This document shows, one piece after another, positions 27,165 through 34,724 of a stretch of 64,000 nt of DNA. The notes under the pieces were generated by a model that was not told the DNA's origin, did no database searches, and was given only the letters and a program-made list of their open reading frames with translations. Where the stretch lies: contig JAQYAY010000041.1 in the NCBI GenBank assembly GCA_029338735.1, positions 29,450 to 93,449 on the forward strand. The letters run 5' to 3'. Positions within the stretch are counted from its first letter, which is position 1; each line of letters begins with the position of its first letter. This DNA is from Lachnospiraceae bacterium. GTDB lineage: Bacteria; Bacillota; Clostridia; Lachnospirales; Lachnospiraceae. A program made the translations under genes and the position numbers.

Positions 27165-27230
27165 CTAAGTTTAAAGTTCAAAGTTCAAAGTCGAACTCAG
27201 AACTCATAACTTTTAACTATAAAAGACACA
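27165..27230 (+). promoter_or_regulatory. Repeat-bearing leader ahead of rpsP
   Basis: The 93-base gap between ffh and rpsP is AT-rich and contains AAAGTTC repeated in tandem and an outer inverted repeat AGTTCT (27165) / AGAACT enclosing GTTC-AAAGTC-GAAC. It could fold in the mRNA as an attenuator or processing site. No T-run follows, so it is not a standard terminator. Function is uncertain. Confidence 0.35.
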
Positions 27231-27250
27231 ACAGAAAATGGAGGAACAAA

Positions 27251-27493
27251 ATGGTAAAGTTAAGACTCACAAGAATTGGTAAGAAGAAGAACCCTTTCTA
27301 CAGAATTATCGCTGCAGAATCATCTTCACCGAGAGACGGACGTTTCATCGAGCAGATCGGAACTTATGATCCGAATCAGGAGCCAGCAGCTGTCAATATC
27401 GATGCTGACCTTGCCAGAAAGTGGCTTGCTAATGGCGCACAGCCGACTGCTACAGTTGCAAGACTTTTCAAGAATGCCGGAATCGAGAAATAA
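27251..27493 (+). CDS. rpsP: Ribosomal protein bS16
   Basis: The 80-residue small-subunit protein begins [24 protein letters not shown], the family signature, and ends with the usual [17 protein letters not shown] precedes the ATG. It heads the conserved rpsP-khpA-rimM-trmD-rplS group. Confidence 0.98.
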   Translation: MVKLRLTRIGKKKNPFYRIIAAESSSPRDGRFIEQIGTYDPNQEPAAVNIDADLARKWLANGAQPTATVARLFKNAGIEK

Positions 27494-27517
27494 GACGGGC
27501 TTCAAGGGAGGTCTTAT

Positions 27518-27751
27518 ATGAAGGAACTAGTAGAAGTAATAGCTAAGGCTCTGGTCGATGATCCTGATGCTGTCGTAGTGACAGAGACAGAGGATGACAA
27601 TGTGATCAGGCTTGTACTTTCTGTAGCCCCTTCCGACATGGGAAAGGTCATTGGAAAGCAGGGCAGGATCGCCAAGGCCATAAGGACAGTAGTGAAGGCT
27701 GCTGCGACAGAGACTGACAAGAAGGTCTATGTCGATATCGAAGACAAGTGA
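27518..27751 (+). CDS. khpA: KH-domain RNA-binding protein KhpA
   Basis: The 77-residue protein is a single type II KH domain with the RNA-binding GXXG loop in MGKVIGKQGRIAKAIR (about 46-61). KhpA works with KhpB as an RNA chaperone in Firmicutes and affects cell division and elongation. GGGAGG precedes ATG 27518. Its stop overlaps the rimM GTG start. Confidence 0.94.
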   Translation: MKELVEVIAKALVDDPDAVVVTETEDDNVIRLVLSVAPSDMGKVIGKQGRIAKAIRTVVKAAATETDKKVYVDIEDK

Positions 27752-28266
27752 AAAATAGTTTCTTACAGGTCGGCATCATAACGACAACCCATGGTGTGCA
27801 CGGTGAGGTCAAGGTTCGTCCGACAACTGATGATATTGAGAGATTCAAGGATCTGACAGAGGTCACGCTTTCTTTTTCAAATGGAAAAGAAGAAAAGCGC
27901 ACTATCAGATCAGTCAAGTTTTTCAAGAATCAGGCAATCCTTGGATTTGACGGGATTGACGATATGGACAGTGCTTACACACTTCGTAATGCACGGATCA
28001 TGATAGACAGGAGTCAGGCAATACCTCTTGAGGAGAATGAGTTTTTCATCGGAGATATACTTGGAATCAGCGTCTATGATGAAGACGACAGGCTTTTAGG
28101 AAAGTGTACTGACATCATTCCGACGGGAGCCAACGATGTCTATGAAGTCACAAGAGATGACGGGAAGAAGATTCTCATACCTGCTATAAAGCAGTGTATC
28201 ATTGCTGTTGACCCGGACCAGGGACAGATGAAGGTACATCTGATACCGGGGTTGGAGGATCTGTGA
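27748..28266 (+). CDS. rimM: 16S rRNA processing factor RimM
   Basis: RimM matures the 30S subunit head by binding uS19. The 172 residues show the N-terminal RimM domain (VGIITTTHGVHGEVKVRPTTDD, about 7-28) and a PRC-barrel (about 95-170, FIGDILGISVYDEDDRLLGK). Start is GTG 27748, overlapping the khpA stop; the TGA stop overlaps the trmD ATG by one base. Confidence 0.96.
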   Translation: MKNSFLQVGIITTTHGVHGEVKVRPTTDDIERFKDLTEVTLSFSNGKEEKRTIRSVKFFKNQAILGFDGIDDMDSAYTLRNARIMIDRSQAIPLEENEFFIGDILGISVYDEDDRLLGKCTDIIPTGANDVYEVTRDDGKKILIPAIKQCIIAVDPDQGQMKVHLIPGLEDL

Positions 28267-29030
28267 TGAGAGTTTATGTGATGACTCTTTTCCCAGAGAT
28301 GGTAGAGAAGGCACTCCACACCAGCATCACAGGACGGGCTATTGATGAAGGACTATTAGAGCTCAATTGTGTGAATATCCGTGATTTTACACAGGACAGG
28401 CATCACAGGGTTGATGATTATCCGTTCGGTGGCGGAGCAGGCATGGTCATAGAGGCACAGCCGGTATATGACTGTTATCTTCATATTCATGAGGAGATCG
28501 GACATGACTGTCCGGTGATAGCGCTTTCTCCGAAGGGCAGGACATTTACACAGTCTGTTGCAAAAGAGATTGCAATAAACCAGGATCTGATACTGCTTTG
28601 TGGACACTACGAAGGAATAGATCAGAGGGTACTTGATACCATAGTTACTGATTATATTTCTATCGGAGACTATGTGCTGACTGGAGGCGAGCTTGCTGCA
28701 TGCGTCGTTGTAGACTGCGTGGCAAGGCTTATACCAGGTGTACTGGGGAATGATGATTCTGCATCTACCGAGAGTTTTGAGAATGACCTTCTTGAATATC
28801 CTCAGTATACGAGACCTGAAGAGTGGAATGGCAGGCATGTTCCTGAGATACTATTGTCAGGGAATCACAGACTTGTAGATGAGTGGAGACTCGAACAGAG
28901 TATCAGCCGTACAAGAGATTTACGACCGGACCTGTTCAGCAGGGCATTGCCGGGACTCAGAAAGTCATTGTCAAACCGGCTGAGACGGAAGCTATTGAAA
29001 CCAGAAGAAAATTGTGATAAAATATCATAG
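28266..29030 (+). CDS. trmD: tRNA (guanine-N1)-methyltransferase TrmD
   Basis: It methylates G37 of tRNAs to prevent frameshifting. The 254-residue SPOUT enzyme has VDDYPFGGGAGMV (about 50-62), the knot segment LCGHYEGIDQRV (about 110-121) and SIGDYVLTGGELA (about 131-143). ATG 28266 is used in preference to the in-frame GTG 28263, since it gives the normal MRVYVMTLFPEM opening. The last bases contain the rplS promoter. Confidence 0.97.
   Translation: MRVYVMTLFPEMVEKALHTSITGRAIDEGLLELNCVNIRDFTQDRHHRVDDYPFGGGAGMVIEAQPVYDCYLHIHEEIGHDCPVIALSPKGRTFTQSVAKEIAINQDLILLCGHYEGIDQRVLDTIVTDYISIGDYVLTGGELAACVVVDCVARLIPGVLGNDDSASTESFENDLLEYPQYTRPEEWNGRHVPEILLSGNHRLVDEWRLEQSISRTRDLRPDLFSRALPGLRKSLSNRLRRKLLKPEENCDKIS
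28995..29023 (+). promoter_or_regulatory. Promoter of rplS within the end of trmD
   Basis: TTGAAA (28995-29000), 17-bp spacer and TAAAAT (29018-29023), about 37 bases before the rplS ATG. It would allow extra L19 synthesis beyond the trmD operon transcript. Confidence 0.55.
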
Positions 29031-29060
29031 TTGCTGTGAAAAGCAGCAGGAGGAAAAATA

Positions 29061-29411
29061 ATGAACGCAACAGAGATCATTGGAAAGATCGAAGACGAAC
29101 AGAAGAAGACAGAAGTGCCTGAGTTCAACGTAGGCGACACAGTTCGTGTATCAAATAAGATCAAGGAAGGCGACAAAGAGCGTATCCAGGTATTCGAGGG
29201 TACAGTTCTTAAGAAGCAGGGCGGATCAAACCGTGAGACATTCACTGTAAGAAAGATTTCAAGTGGTGTCGGTGTAGAGAAGACTTTCCCACTTCACAGC
29301 CCTAATGTAGAGAATGTAGATGTTGTAAGAAAAGGTAAAGTCCGCAGAGCAAAGCTCAATTATATTCGTAATCGTGTTGGTAAGAGCGCTAAGGTTAAGG
29401 AGTCTATCTGA
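29061..29411 (+). CDS. rplS: Ribosomal protein bL19
   Basis: The 116-residue large-subunit protein shows [25 protein letters not shown] (about 25-49) and [26 protein letters not shown] at the end, the standard L19 signature. AGGAGG precedes ATG 29061. Terminated at 29443. Confidence 0.98.
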   Translation: MNATEIIGKIEDEQKKTEVPEFNVGDTVRVSNKIKEGDKERIQVFEGTVLKKQGGSNRETFTVRKISSGVGVEKTFPLHSPNVENVDVVRKGKVRRAKLNYIRNRVGKSAKVKESI

Positions 29412-29442
29412 GGCCTGCCGAACTTCATTTATCAGATTTTTT

Positions 29443-29470
29443 AAAGGTGGCCTTCTGACCACCTTTTTTT
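29443..29470 (+). terminator. Terminator of rplS
   Basis: An 8-bp perfect stem, AAAGGTGG (29443-29450) with CCACCTTT (29459-29466), followed by a run of T. Confidence 0.85.
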
Positions 29471-29486
29471 AGAATAGGTTTATTGT

Positions 29487-30104
29487 ATGAGAGTCATTCC
29501 AAATAAAAGGGCTGCGGCGGAACCTGTACCGACCAGCAGGTCGCTTGATTTCAGAAAACGCAGGACAAGGCCCGATATCAGAAAACTGAGAAAAGTATTC
29601 ATACTGGTTCTTGAGATTGCAGCTGTCATGTCTGTTGCATATCTTCTGATATCAGCATTCTGCACTCAGGTCGTGATGACAGAAGAGTCAATGGAGCCGC
29701 AGATCATGTCTCAGGACAGACTTCTGATAGACAAGGTGATATACAGGATCAAGGATCCCAAGCAGGGAGATGTGGTTGCATTTTCATCACCTGGTGATCT
29801 CTCAGGCAGATATTCAGTGAAGAGAGTAATAGCAACGCCTGGTCAGAAGGTTTCCATAAAGGGTGGTGCTGTTTACGTAGATGACAAGGTCTATGCAGCA
29901 CCTGTTCAGACAACAACTATAAAGGACGCCGGTCTTGCTACATCTGAGATCACTCTTGGGAAGGACGAGTATTTCCTGCTTGGAGACAATCGCGATGTCA
30001 GTGAGGACAGCAGATATACAAGCGTTGGCAATATACTGAAGAGCCAGATCAGAGGCAGGATATGGCTTGACGCATCTCTTAAGAATTTCGGAGTGATTGA
30101 CTGA
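29487..30104 (+). CDS. lepB: Signal peptidase I (first copy)
   Basis: It cleaves signal peptides at the outer face of the membrane. The 205-residue protein has a long basic cytoplasmic N-terminus (1-36), one membrane segment (about 37-58), the catalytic Ser68 in TEESMEPQ and Lys112 in YSVKRVIATPG, and the GDNRDVSEDSR box near 165. It starts only 16 bases after the rplS terminator with no clear ribosome site or promoter, so its expression may depend on read-through. Its stop overlaps rbgA by one base. Confidence 0.93.
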   Translation: MRVIPNKRAAAEPVPTSRSLDFRKRRTRPDIRKLRKVFILVLEIAAVMSVAYLLISAFCTQVVMTEESMEPQIMSQDRLLIDKVIYRIKDPKQGDVVAFSSPGDLSGRYSVKRVIATPGQKVSIKGGAVYVDDKVYAAPVQTTTIKDAGLATSEITLGKDEYFLLGDNRDVSEDSRYTSVGNILKSQIRGRIWLDASLKNFGVID

Positions 30105-30943
30105 TGAATATACAGTGGTATCCGGGGCACATGACCAAGGCCCTTCGCCAGATAAAAGATGATATAAAGCTCATAGATCTCGTGATAGAGCTTTGTGATG
30201 CGCGAATAGTTTTATCGAGCCGTAATCCAGAGATCAGACAGCTGACGAATGGCAAGGCTCATCTTGTCATTTTAAATAAATCTGATCTTGCAGAGCAGAA
30301 AGTGACGGATGAATGGATCAGCTTTTTCATGGAAAATGGAACCGAAGCCATTGCAATTGACAGCCGTAACAGGAGAGATGTAAAGAAGATAAATGATGCA
30401 ATAATGAGGGCGACCGAGGAGAAGCGTCAGAGAGATCTGAGGAGAGGAATAAAGAACCGTCCTGTAAGAGCTCTTATCGCAGGTATTCCGAATGTCGGGA
30501 AGTCGACACTCACGAATTCACTTTCTGGGAAAAAGAGCACGAAAACCGGTGACAGGCCTGGTGTCACGAAAGGCAAGCAGTGGATCCATGTGAATAAAGG
30601 ACTGGATCTGCTTGATACTCCGGGCATACTGTGGCCGAAGTTCGAGGATCCTCATACGGGTGAGGCCCTTGCTCTTTTCGGTGCAATTGCCGATAATGTA
30701 TTTGAGAAGGAGGAGCTGTCGCTGGTACTTTATCATATCATGACAGAGAACTATCCTGGAAGACTTGCGGAAATCTATCATATCAGTGAAGATCTGGCAG
30801 ATTGTGATGTTCTTACAGAGATTGCATCGGCTAAGAATCTGGTGCTGAAGGAAGGAAAGGCCGATACAAAGAGGGCATGTGATCTCTTTCTTGATGACCT
30901 GAGATCAGGAAAGCTCGGCAGAATATCGCTGGAGAGACCATAA
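30104..30943 (+). CDS. rbgA: Ribosome biogenesis GTPase RbgA (YlqF)
   Basis: RbgA is needed for late 50S maturation. The 279 residues have circularly permuted GTPase motifs: the G4 motif NKSDLAE (about 65) precedes the P-loop GIPNVGKSTLTN (about 128-139) and G3 DTPGILWP. The opening WYPGHMTKALRQI is diagnostic. It lies between two signal peptidase genes with one-base overlaps on each side, the same gene neighbourhood as in Bacillus (lepB-like, rbgA, rnhB). Confidence 0.96.
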   Translation: MNIQWYPGHMTKALRQIKDDIKLIDLVIELCDARIVLSSRNPEIRQLTNGKAHLVILNKSDLAEQKVTDEWISFFMENGTEAIAIDSRNRRDVKKINDAIMRATEEKRQRDLRRGIKNRPVRALIAGIPNVGKSTLTNSLSGKKSTKTGDRPGVTKGKQWIHVNKGLDLLDTPGILWPKFEDPHTGEALALFGAIADNVFEKEELSLVLYHIMTENYPGRLAEIYHISEDLADCDVLTEIASAKNLVLKEGKADTKRACDLFLDDLRSGKLGRISLERP

Positions 30944-31482
30944 TGAAAAATGGCAGTACAAATGTAAGACTTATAAAATATGCTGTTTTCATCTGTATAG
31001 TTCTCATAGCTGGTTTTCTTGCTGCACATTTTCTGGTTCAGAGAACAGTGGTCAGCGGAAGTTCAATGCAGCCAACCCTATATGATGGTGACAATCTGAT
31101 AATAGACCGCGTGTCATATGCTTCTCATGATCCGAAGCGTTATGATATCGTGGTTTTTTCTTATATGAACTCAAGAGGCACCTATTATATCAAGCGTGTC
31201 ATAGGATTGCCGGGTGAGACCGTACAGATCACTGATGATGGTGACATCCTGATCAATGGTACCAGGCTCACAGAACATTATGGCAATGAGAAAATTAAAA
31301 ATCCAGGTCTTGCAGCATATACAGAGAAGCTTGGTAAAAGTGAATACTTCGTACTCGGAGATAATAGAAATCACAGCGAAGACAGCAGATTTCCGGATGT
31401 GGGTGATGTAAGGCGTGAGCAGATAGTTGGAAAGGCGGTATTCCGCTTTTTCCCTTTGAATAGAATAGGCAGGGTCAGATGA
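30943..31482 (+). CDS. lepB: Signal peptidase I (second copy)
   Basis: A second, more compact type I signal peptidase of 179 residues: one membrane anchor (about 12-30), Ser41 in SGSSMQPTL, Lys84 in YYIKRVIGLPGE and GDNRNHSEDSRF near 145. It differs from the first copy in its short N-terminus and sequence, so it is not a recent duplicate. Overlaps rbgA by one base and rnhB by four. Confidence 0.95.
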   Translation: MKNGSTNVRLIKYAVFICIVLIAGFLAAHFLVQRTVVSGSSMQPTLYDGDNLIIDRVSYASHDPKRYDIVVFSYMNSRGTYYIKRVIGLPGETVQITDDGDILINGTRLTEHYGNEKIKNPGLAAYTEKLGKSEYFVLGDNRNHSEDSRFPDVGDVRREQIVGKAVFRFFPLNRIGRVR

Positions 31483-32216
31483 CAGACGAGAAAAAGCAAG
31501 AAGAAAGTGACAGACTGCATGAGTTGTTCAGACGTGAAGATGAACTTCATGATCAGGGAATAGAATATGTGGGCGGAATTGATGAAGCAGGCAGAGGACC
31601 TCTTGCGGGGCCTGTGGTTGCTGCATGTGTGATACTTCCGAAGGATGATTATCTTACATATCTCAATGATTCAAAGAAGCTGTCAGAGAAGCGCCGCGAA
31701 GCACTTTTTCCTGAGATCATAAAGAGCGCAGTAAGCGTTGGTGTGGGACTTGCTGACCAGAAGGAGATAGATGAGGTCAATATCCTGAATGCGGACTATA
31801 TCGCAATGAGACGTGCCATTGCCTCGATGAAGATACGCCCACAGTATGTGATAAATGATGCGGTTATTATTCCGGACCTTGCAATACCTCAGGAGCCAGT
31901 CATCAAGGGTGATGCAAAGATTGCCTGCATTTCTGCAGCCTCTGTTATTGCAAAGGTCACAAGGGATCATATCATGAGGGAGTATGACAAGTTCTCTCCC
32001 GAGTATCTGTTTGCGAAGCATAAAGGCTATCCGACAAAGGCTCATTATGAGGTGCTGGAAAAATACGGAGTGCTTCCGATCTACCGGAGGACATTTCTTA
32101 CGAAGAGGATTGAAGCAGGCACGCTGTCTGTTAAGGAAAATGATGTGAACCTTCCGGATCCTTTTGATCTGGCAGATGATTTTCTGAAAGAGTATGGTCT
32201 TACTGTGGTGAGGTGA
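31479..32216 (+). CDS. rnhB: Ribonuclease HII
   Basis: It removes ribonucleotides from DNA and RNA-DNA hybrids. The 245 residues have GGIDEAGRGPLAGPVVAA (about 28-45) with the first Asp-Glu pair, NDSKKLSEKRRE, INDAVIIPD and SAASVIAKVTRD, all family hallmarks. About 25 additional residues lie at each end. ATGA overlap with the upstream signal peptidase gene. Confidence 0.96.
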   Translation: MTDEKKQEESDRLHELFRREDELHDQGIEYVGGIDEAGRGPLAGPVVAACVILPKDDYLTYLNDSKKLSEKRREALFPEIIKSAVSVGVGLADQKEIDEVNILNADYIAMRRAIASMKIRPQYVINDAVIIPDLAIPQEPVIKGDAKIACISAASVIAKVTRDHIMREYDKFSPEYLFAKHKGYPTKAHYEVLEKYGVLPIYRRTFLTKRIEAGTLSVKENDVNLPDPFDLADDFLKEYGLTVVR

Positions 32217-32220
32217 TTTT

Positions 32221-33921
32221 ATGGAAATAAAGAATCTCATAAATCAGTATTACAGCAATGTGAATAATAACAGTTCCCAGGCTACACAGCCACAGGGCGT
32301 AGAACAGCTGACACAGGCACTGAACGCGCTGAAGGCAGGAACGGTATTTGAAGGGACAGTGAACAGTATCAGGGGTTCACAGGTACTTCTTGGTCTCTCA
32401 AGCGGACAGAATATCACTGCGAGACTGCTTGCAGATGTTGGTTTGTCAGTCGGGGAGTCTGTATTTTTTCAGGTAAAAAAGAATGATGGACAGGAGATCA
32501 CTATAAAGCCGGTTTCTATAGGAGCTTCTTCCGGTAATCCTATAATCAGTGATGCATTAAAGAGTGCTTCTCTTCCTGTAAATGACCAGACTATTGCCAT
32601 GGTTGATGAGATGATAAAAAATCATCTGCCTATAGACTCAAAGAGTATTGCTGAGATGGGTCGTTCCGTTCTCATGAATCCTGAAGCTGATCCCAGGGCT
32701 GCTGTTGTACTCAAGGGTCTTGGCCTGCCAGTTGATTCTGAGATGCTGTCTTTGGTCAGCAATTATAAAGAGGGTGGGGGAGCTATCTTTAATGATGTGG
32801 AGAATCTGTCTGAGCAGGCGGCTGATATAATTGCTGCAAATCCAGAGACTCTTGATGATGTGGCTGATATTTTTACCGATGTCTATATGGACGGAGACGA
32901 TTCAATTTCAGATGGAATACTTGCGCAGCAGAATCCCGCTGAAGAGACGCTTGAGACGGATGAAGGATTTGATATGCCTCTTTCCATGACAGACGTGAGA
33001 GAGGATGCCCGGACTGAAGCCACAGGGAATCAGGCTGTAGCAGAATGGAACCGGGAAGATCTGCCTAAAGGCACAATTGGAAATACTCTGGATGGAAAGA
33101 GTTTCCAGAAGATTGCTGATTTCTTGGAGTCGAATCAGACGATGAAGGATACTTTCCCTGGACTTTTCGATAAGAACGGCAGTCTGAAGCCTGATGCAAA
33201 GACGTCTGATGTGTTTTTGGCTGTAAAGTGGCTGTTTGATGCAAGTGGCAATGATTTTACAGCCAGACATATAAAGTCAAGCGGCTTCGGTGAATTGCTA
33301 AAGGGCATAATGGAGGATAAATATACTCTGACTCCTGAGCAGATCGTAAATAAAGAGTCAGTAAATGACTCATACAACAGCATTCAGAAAGATATGGATT
33401 CCATTCAGAAGCAGGCTGCTGAAAAGCTTCCGGATACCTTGGTCCAGAAGCTGTCTGTGGCTGCTGAATCTGTGAACAGTAATGTGAACTTTGTAAAAGA
33501 AGTGAATACAGTATATAATTATATCCAGATTCCGCTGAAGCTGTCGAACCAGAATGCGACCGGTCAGCTATATGTCTATGCTGACAGGAAGAAAAAGAAG
33601 TGGAATCCCGATGAACCGATCACAGCTTTCCTGCATTTTGATCTGGAGAATCTCGGGTCTACAGATATTTCGATAAAGCTTCTGAAGAAAAATCTGGATA
33701 CGAAGTTCGCTCTTGCTGATGATATATCATATGATCTCATCGAGAACAATATCCATTTTCTGCAGGAAAAGCTTGAATCAATGGGATTCACCTGCAATGT
33801 GACGGTGACTGATGCTGATGTGAAGAGGGACTTCGTTGATGATTTTCTGAAGCAGGATGTGAAGCAGACAAAGATCAATGGTAAGCAGATCATGAGATAT
33901 TCATTTGATGTGAGGGCATGA
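32221..33921 (+). CDS. FliK-like protein (YlqG type), possible hook-length control or export substrate
   Basis: The 566-residue, Asn/Asp/Ser-rich soluble protein has an N-terminal region rich in Gln and Asn, a beta-rich domain (about 40-100), long poorly conserved middle, and a C-terminal domain (about 435-566) with LSNQNATGQLYVYADRKK and FLHFDLENLGSTDISIKL that resembles the FliK C-terminal fold (LHPEELGSVEV-type strand). In Bacillus, ylqG occupies the same place after rnhB, next to an FlhB-like ylqH. Function is not established. GTGAGG precedes the ATG. Confidence 0.6.
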   Translation: MEIKNLINQYYSNVNNNSSQATQPQGVEQLTQALNALKAGTVFEGTVNSIRGSQVLLGLSSGQNITARLLADVGLSVGESVFFQVKKNDGQEITIKPVSIGASSGNPIISDALKSASLPVNDQTIAMVDEMIKNHLPIDSKSIAEMGRSVLMNPEADPRAAVVLKGLGLPVDSEMLSLVSNYKEGGGAIFNDVENLSEQAADIIAANPETLDDVADIFTDVYMDGDDSISDGILAQQNPAEETLETDEGFDMPLSMTDVREDARTEATGNQAVAEWNREDLPKGTIGNTLDGKSFQKIADFLESNQTMKDTFPGLFDKNGSLKPDAKTSDVFLAVKWLFDASGNDFTARHIKSSGFGELLKGIMEDKYTLTPEQIVNKESVNDSYNSIQKDMDSIQKQAAEKLPDTLVQKLSVAAESVNSNVNFVKEVNTVYNYIQIPLKLSNQNATGQLYVYADRKKKKWNPDEPITAFLHFDLENLGSTDISIKLLKKNLDTKFALADDISYDLIENNIHFLQEKLESMGFTCNVTVTDADVKRDFVDDFLKQDVKQTKINGKQIMRYSFDVRA

Positions 33922-33923
33922 AT

Positions 33924-34205
33924 ATGGCTGATACAGACGAAGAGAAAAAAACGGCGGTTGCCCTGTCGTATGATGTGGGTGATGAAGCTCCGAAGATCGT
34001 GGCGACTGGTGTCGGGGAAGTCGCTGACAGGATCATAGAAGAGGCTAAAAAAGCTGATGTGCCATTCTACAAGGATTCGGCGCTTGCGCAGACGCTGTCA
34101 AAGCTTATGATCGGGGAGGCTATTCCGCCGGAGCTCTACGAGGTCGTGGCACAGATCCTCGTGTTCGTGGACAAGATGGATAAGCTGCGGTCAAAGCTTA
34201 GATAG
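33924..34205 (+). CDS. Orphan FlhB C-terminal domain protein (YlqH/FhlB type)
   Basis: The 93-residue protein corresponds to the cytoplasmic C-terminal part of the flagellar export switch FlhB: TAVALSYDVGDEAPKIVATGVGEVADRIIEEAKKADVPFYKDSALAQTL is followed by IGEAIPPELYEVVAQIL. It lacks membrane segments and the self-cleaving NPTH motif. Such stand-alone domains can substitute for the autocleaved FlhB fragment. ATG 33924 fits GAGGG upstream better than the ATG at 33918, which overlaps the preceding stop. Confidence 0.85.
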   Translation: MADTDEEKKTAVALSYDVGDEAPKIVATGVGEVADRIIEEAKKADVPFYKDSALAQTLSKLMIGEAIPPELYEVVAQILVFVDKMDKLRSKLR

Positions 34206-34344
34206 TAGTGGTCGTCGTCTTTGACTGGCCTGTCCAAAGCCGGCCTATGCGCTCCGCCTTCAGCCATTTCATGGCTTTGGCTGCGCGCCGGGAACGGCCT
34301 AAATGCTTTGAACAGGCCATCAAAGACGACGACGACCTTACTAC
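34205..34344. repeat. 140-bp palindromic, GC-rich repeat element
   Basis: Left arm GGTCGTCGTCTTTGA/TGGCCTGTCCAAAGC (34210-34240) pairs with right arm GCTTTGAACAGGCCA/TCAAAGACGACGACGACC (34305-34337), and the interior has further pairing (GCCGGCC with CGGGAACGGCC; AGCCAT with ATGGCT). The element fills the gap between the FlhB-like gene and yraN and is richer in GC than the flanks. It has no ORF. It is most like a non-coding palindromic repeat or a MITE; genome copies cannot be checked here. Confidence 0.7.
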
Positions 34345-34373
34345 ATGATTAGATAAAAAGACAGGGTTATATT

Positions 34374-34724
34374 ATGACTACGAATACAAGGGCCCTTGGG
34401 GCGCAGAAGGAAGAGCTTGCAGCGGAATTTTTAGAAAAAGAGGGGCTTCGTATTGTTGAGAGAAATTTCAGGTGCCGTCAGGGCGAGGTTGATATCATTG
34501 CCTATGATGGTGACACTCTCTGCTTTATTGAAGTGAAGTACAGGAGTTCTTTGCGTTTCGGATATCCCGAGGAGAGTGTTACTCCTAAAAAGCAGCAGAG
34601 GATATGCAGAACTTCCCTCTACTATATTTATTCGCATCATATTCAGTGCAATATGAGGTATGATGTTGTGAGTATTTTACCAGATAGGATTAGATATATA
34701 AGAAATGCCTTCGAATACAGATAA
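34374..34724 (+). CDS. yraN: YraN family protein (UPF0102), endonuclease-like fold
   Basis: The 116 residues show the restriction-endonuclease-like core of the family: EFLEKEGLRIVERNFRC, then GEVDIIAYDGDTLCFIEVKYRS (about 37-58) with the Asp, Glu-x-Lys metal-site pattern, and a C-terminal strand-helix. It is suspected to act in DNA or Holliday-junction processing but has no firmly known activity. The end overlaps the DUF512 gene by 20 bases. Confidence 0.88.
   Translation: MTTNTRALGAQKEELAAEFLEKEGLRIVERNFRCRQGEVDIIAYDGDTLCFIEVKYRSSLRFGYPEESVTPKKQQRICRTSLYYIYSHHIQCNMRYDVVSILPDRIRYIRNAFEYR

Noticed and set aside
27165..27230. AAAGTTC repeats as a CRISPR array
   Set aside because: The repeats are 7 bp and contiguous, with no spacers and no cas genes.
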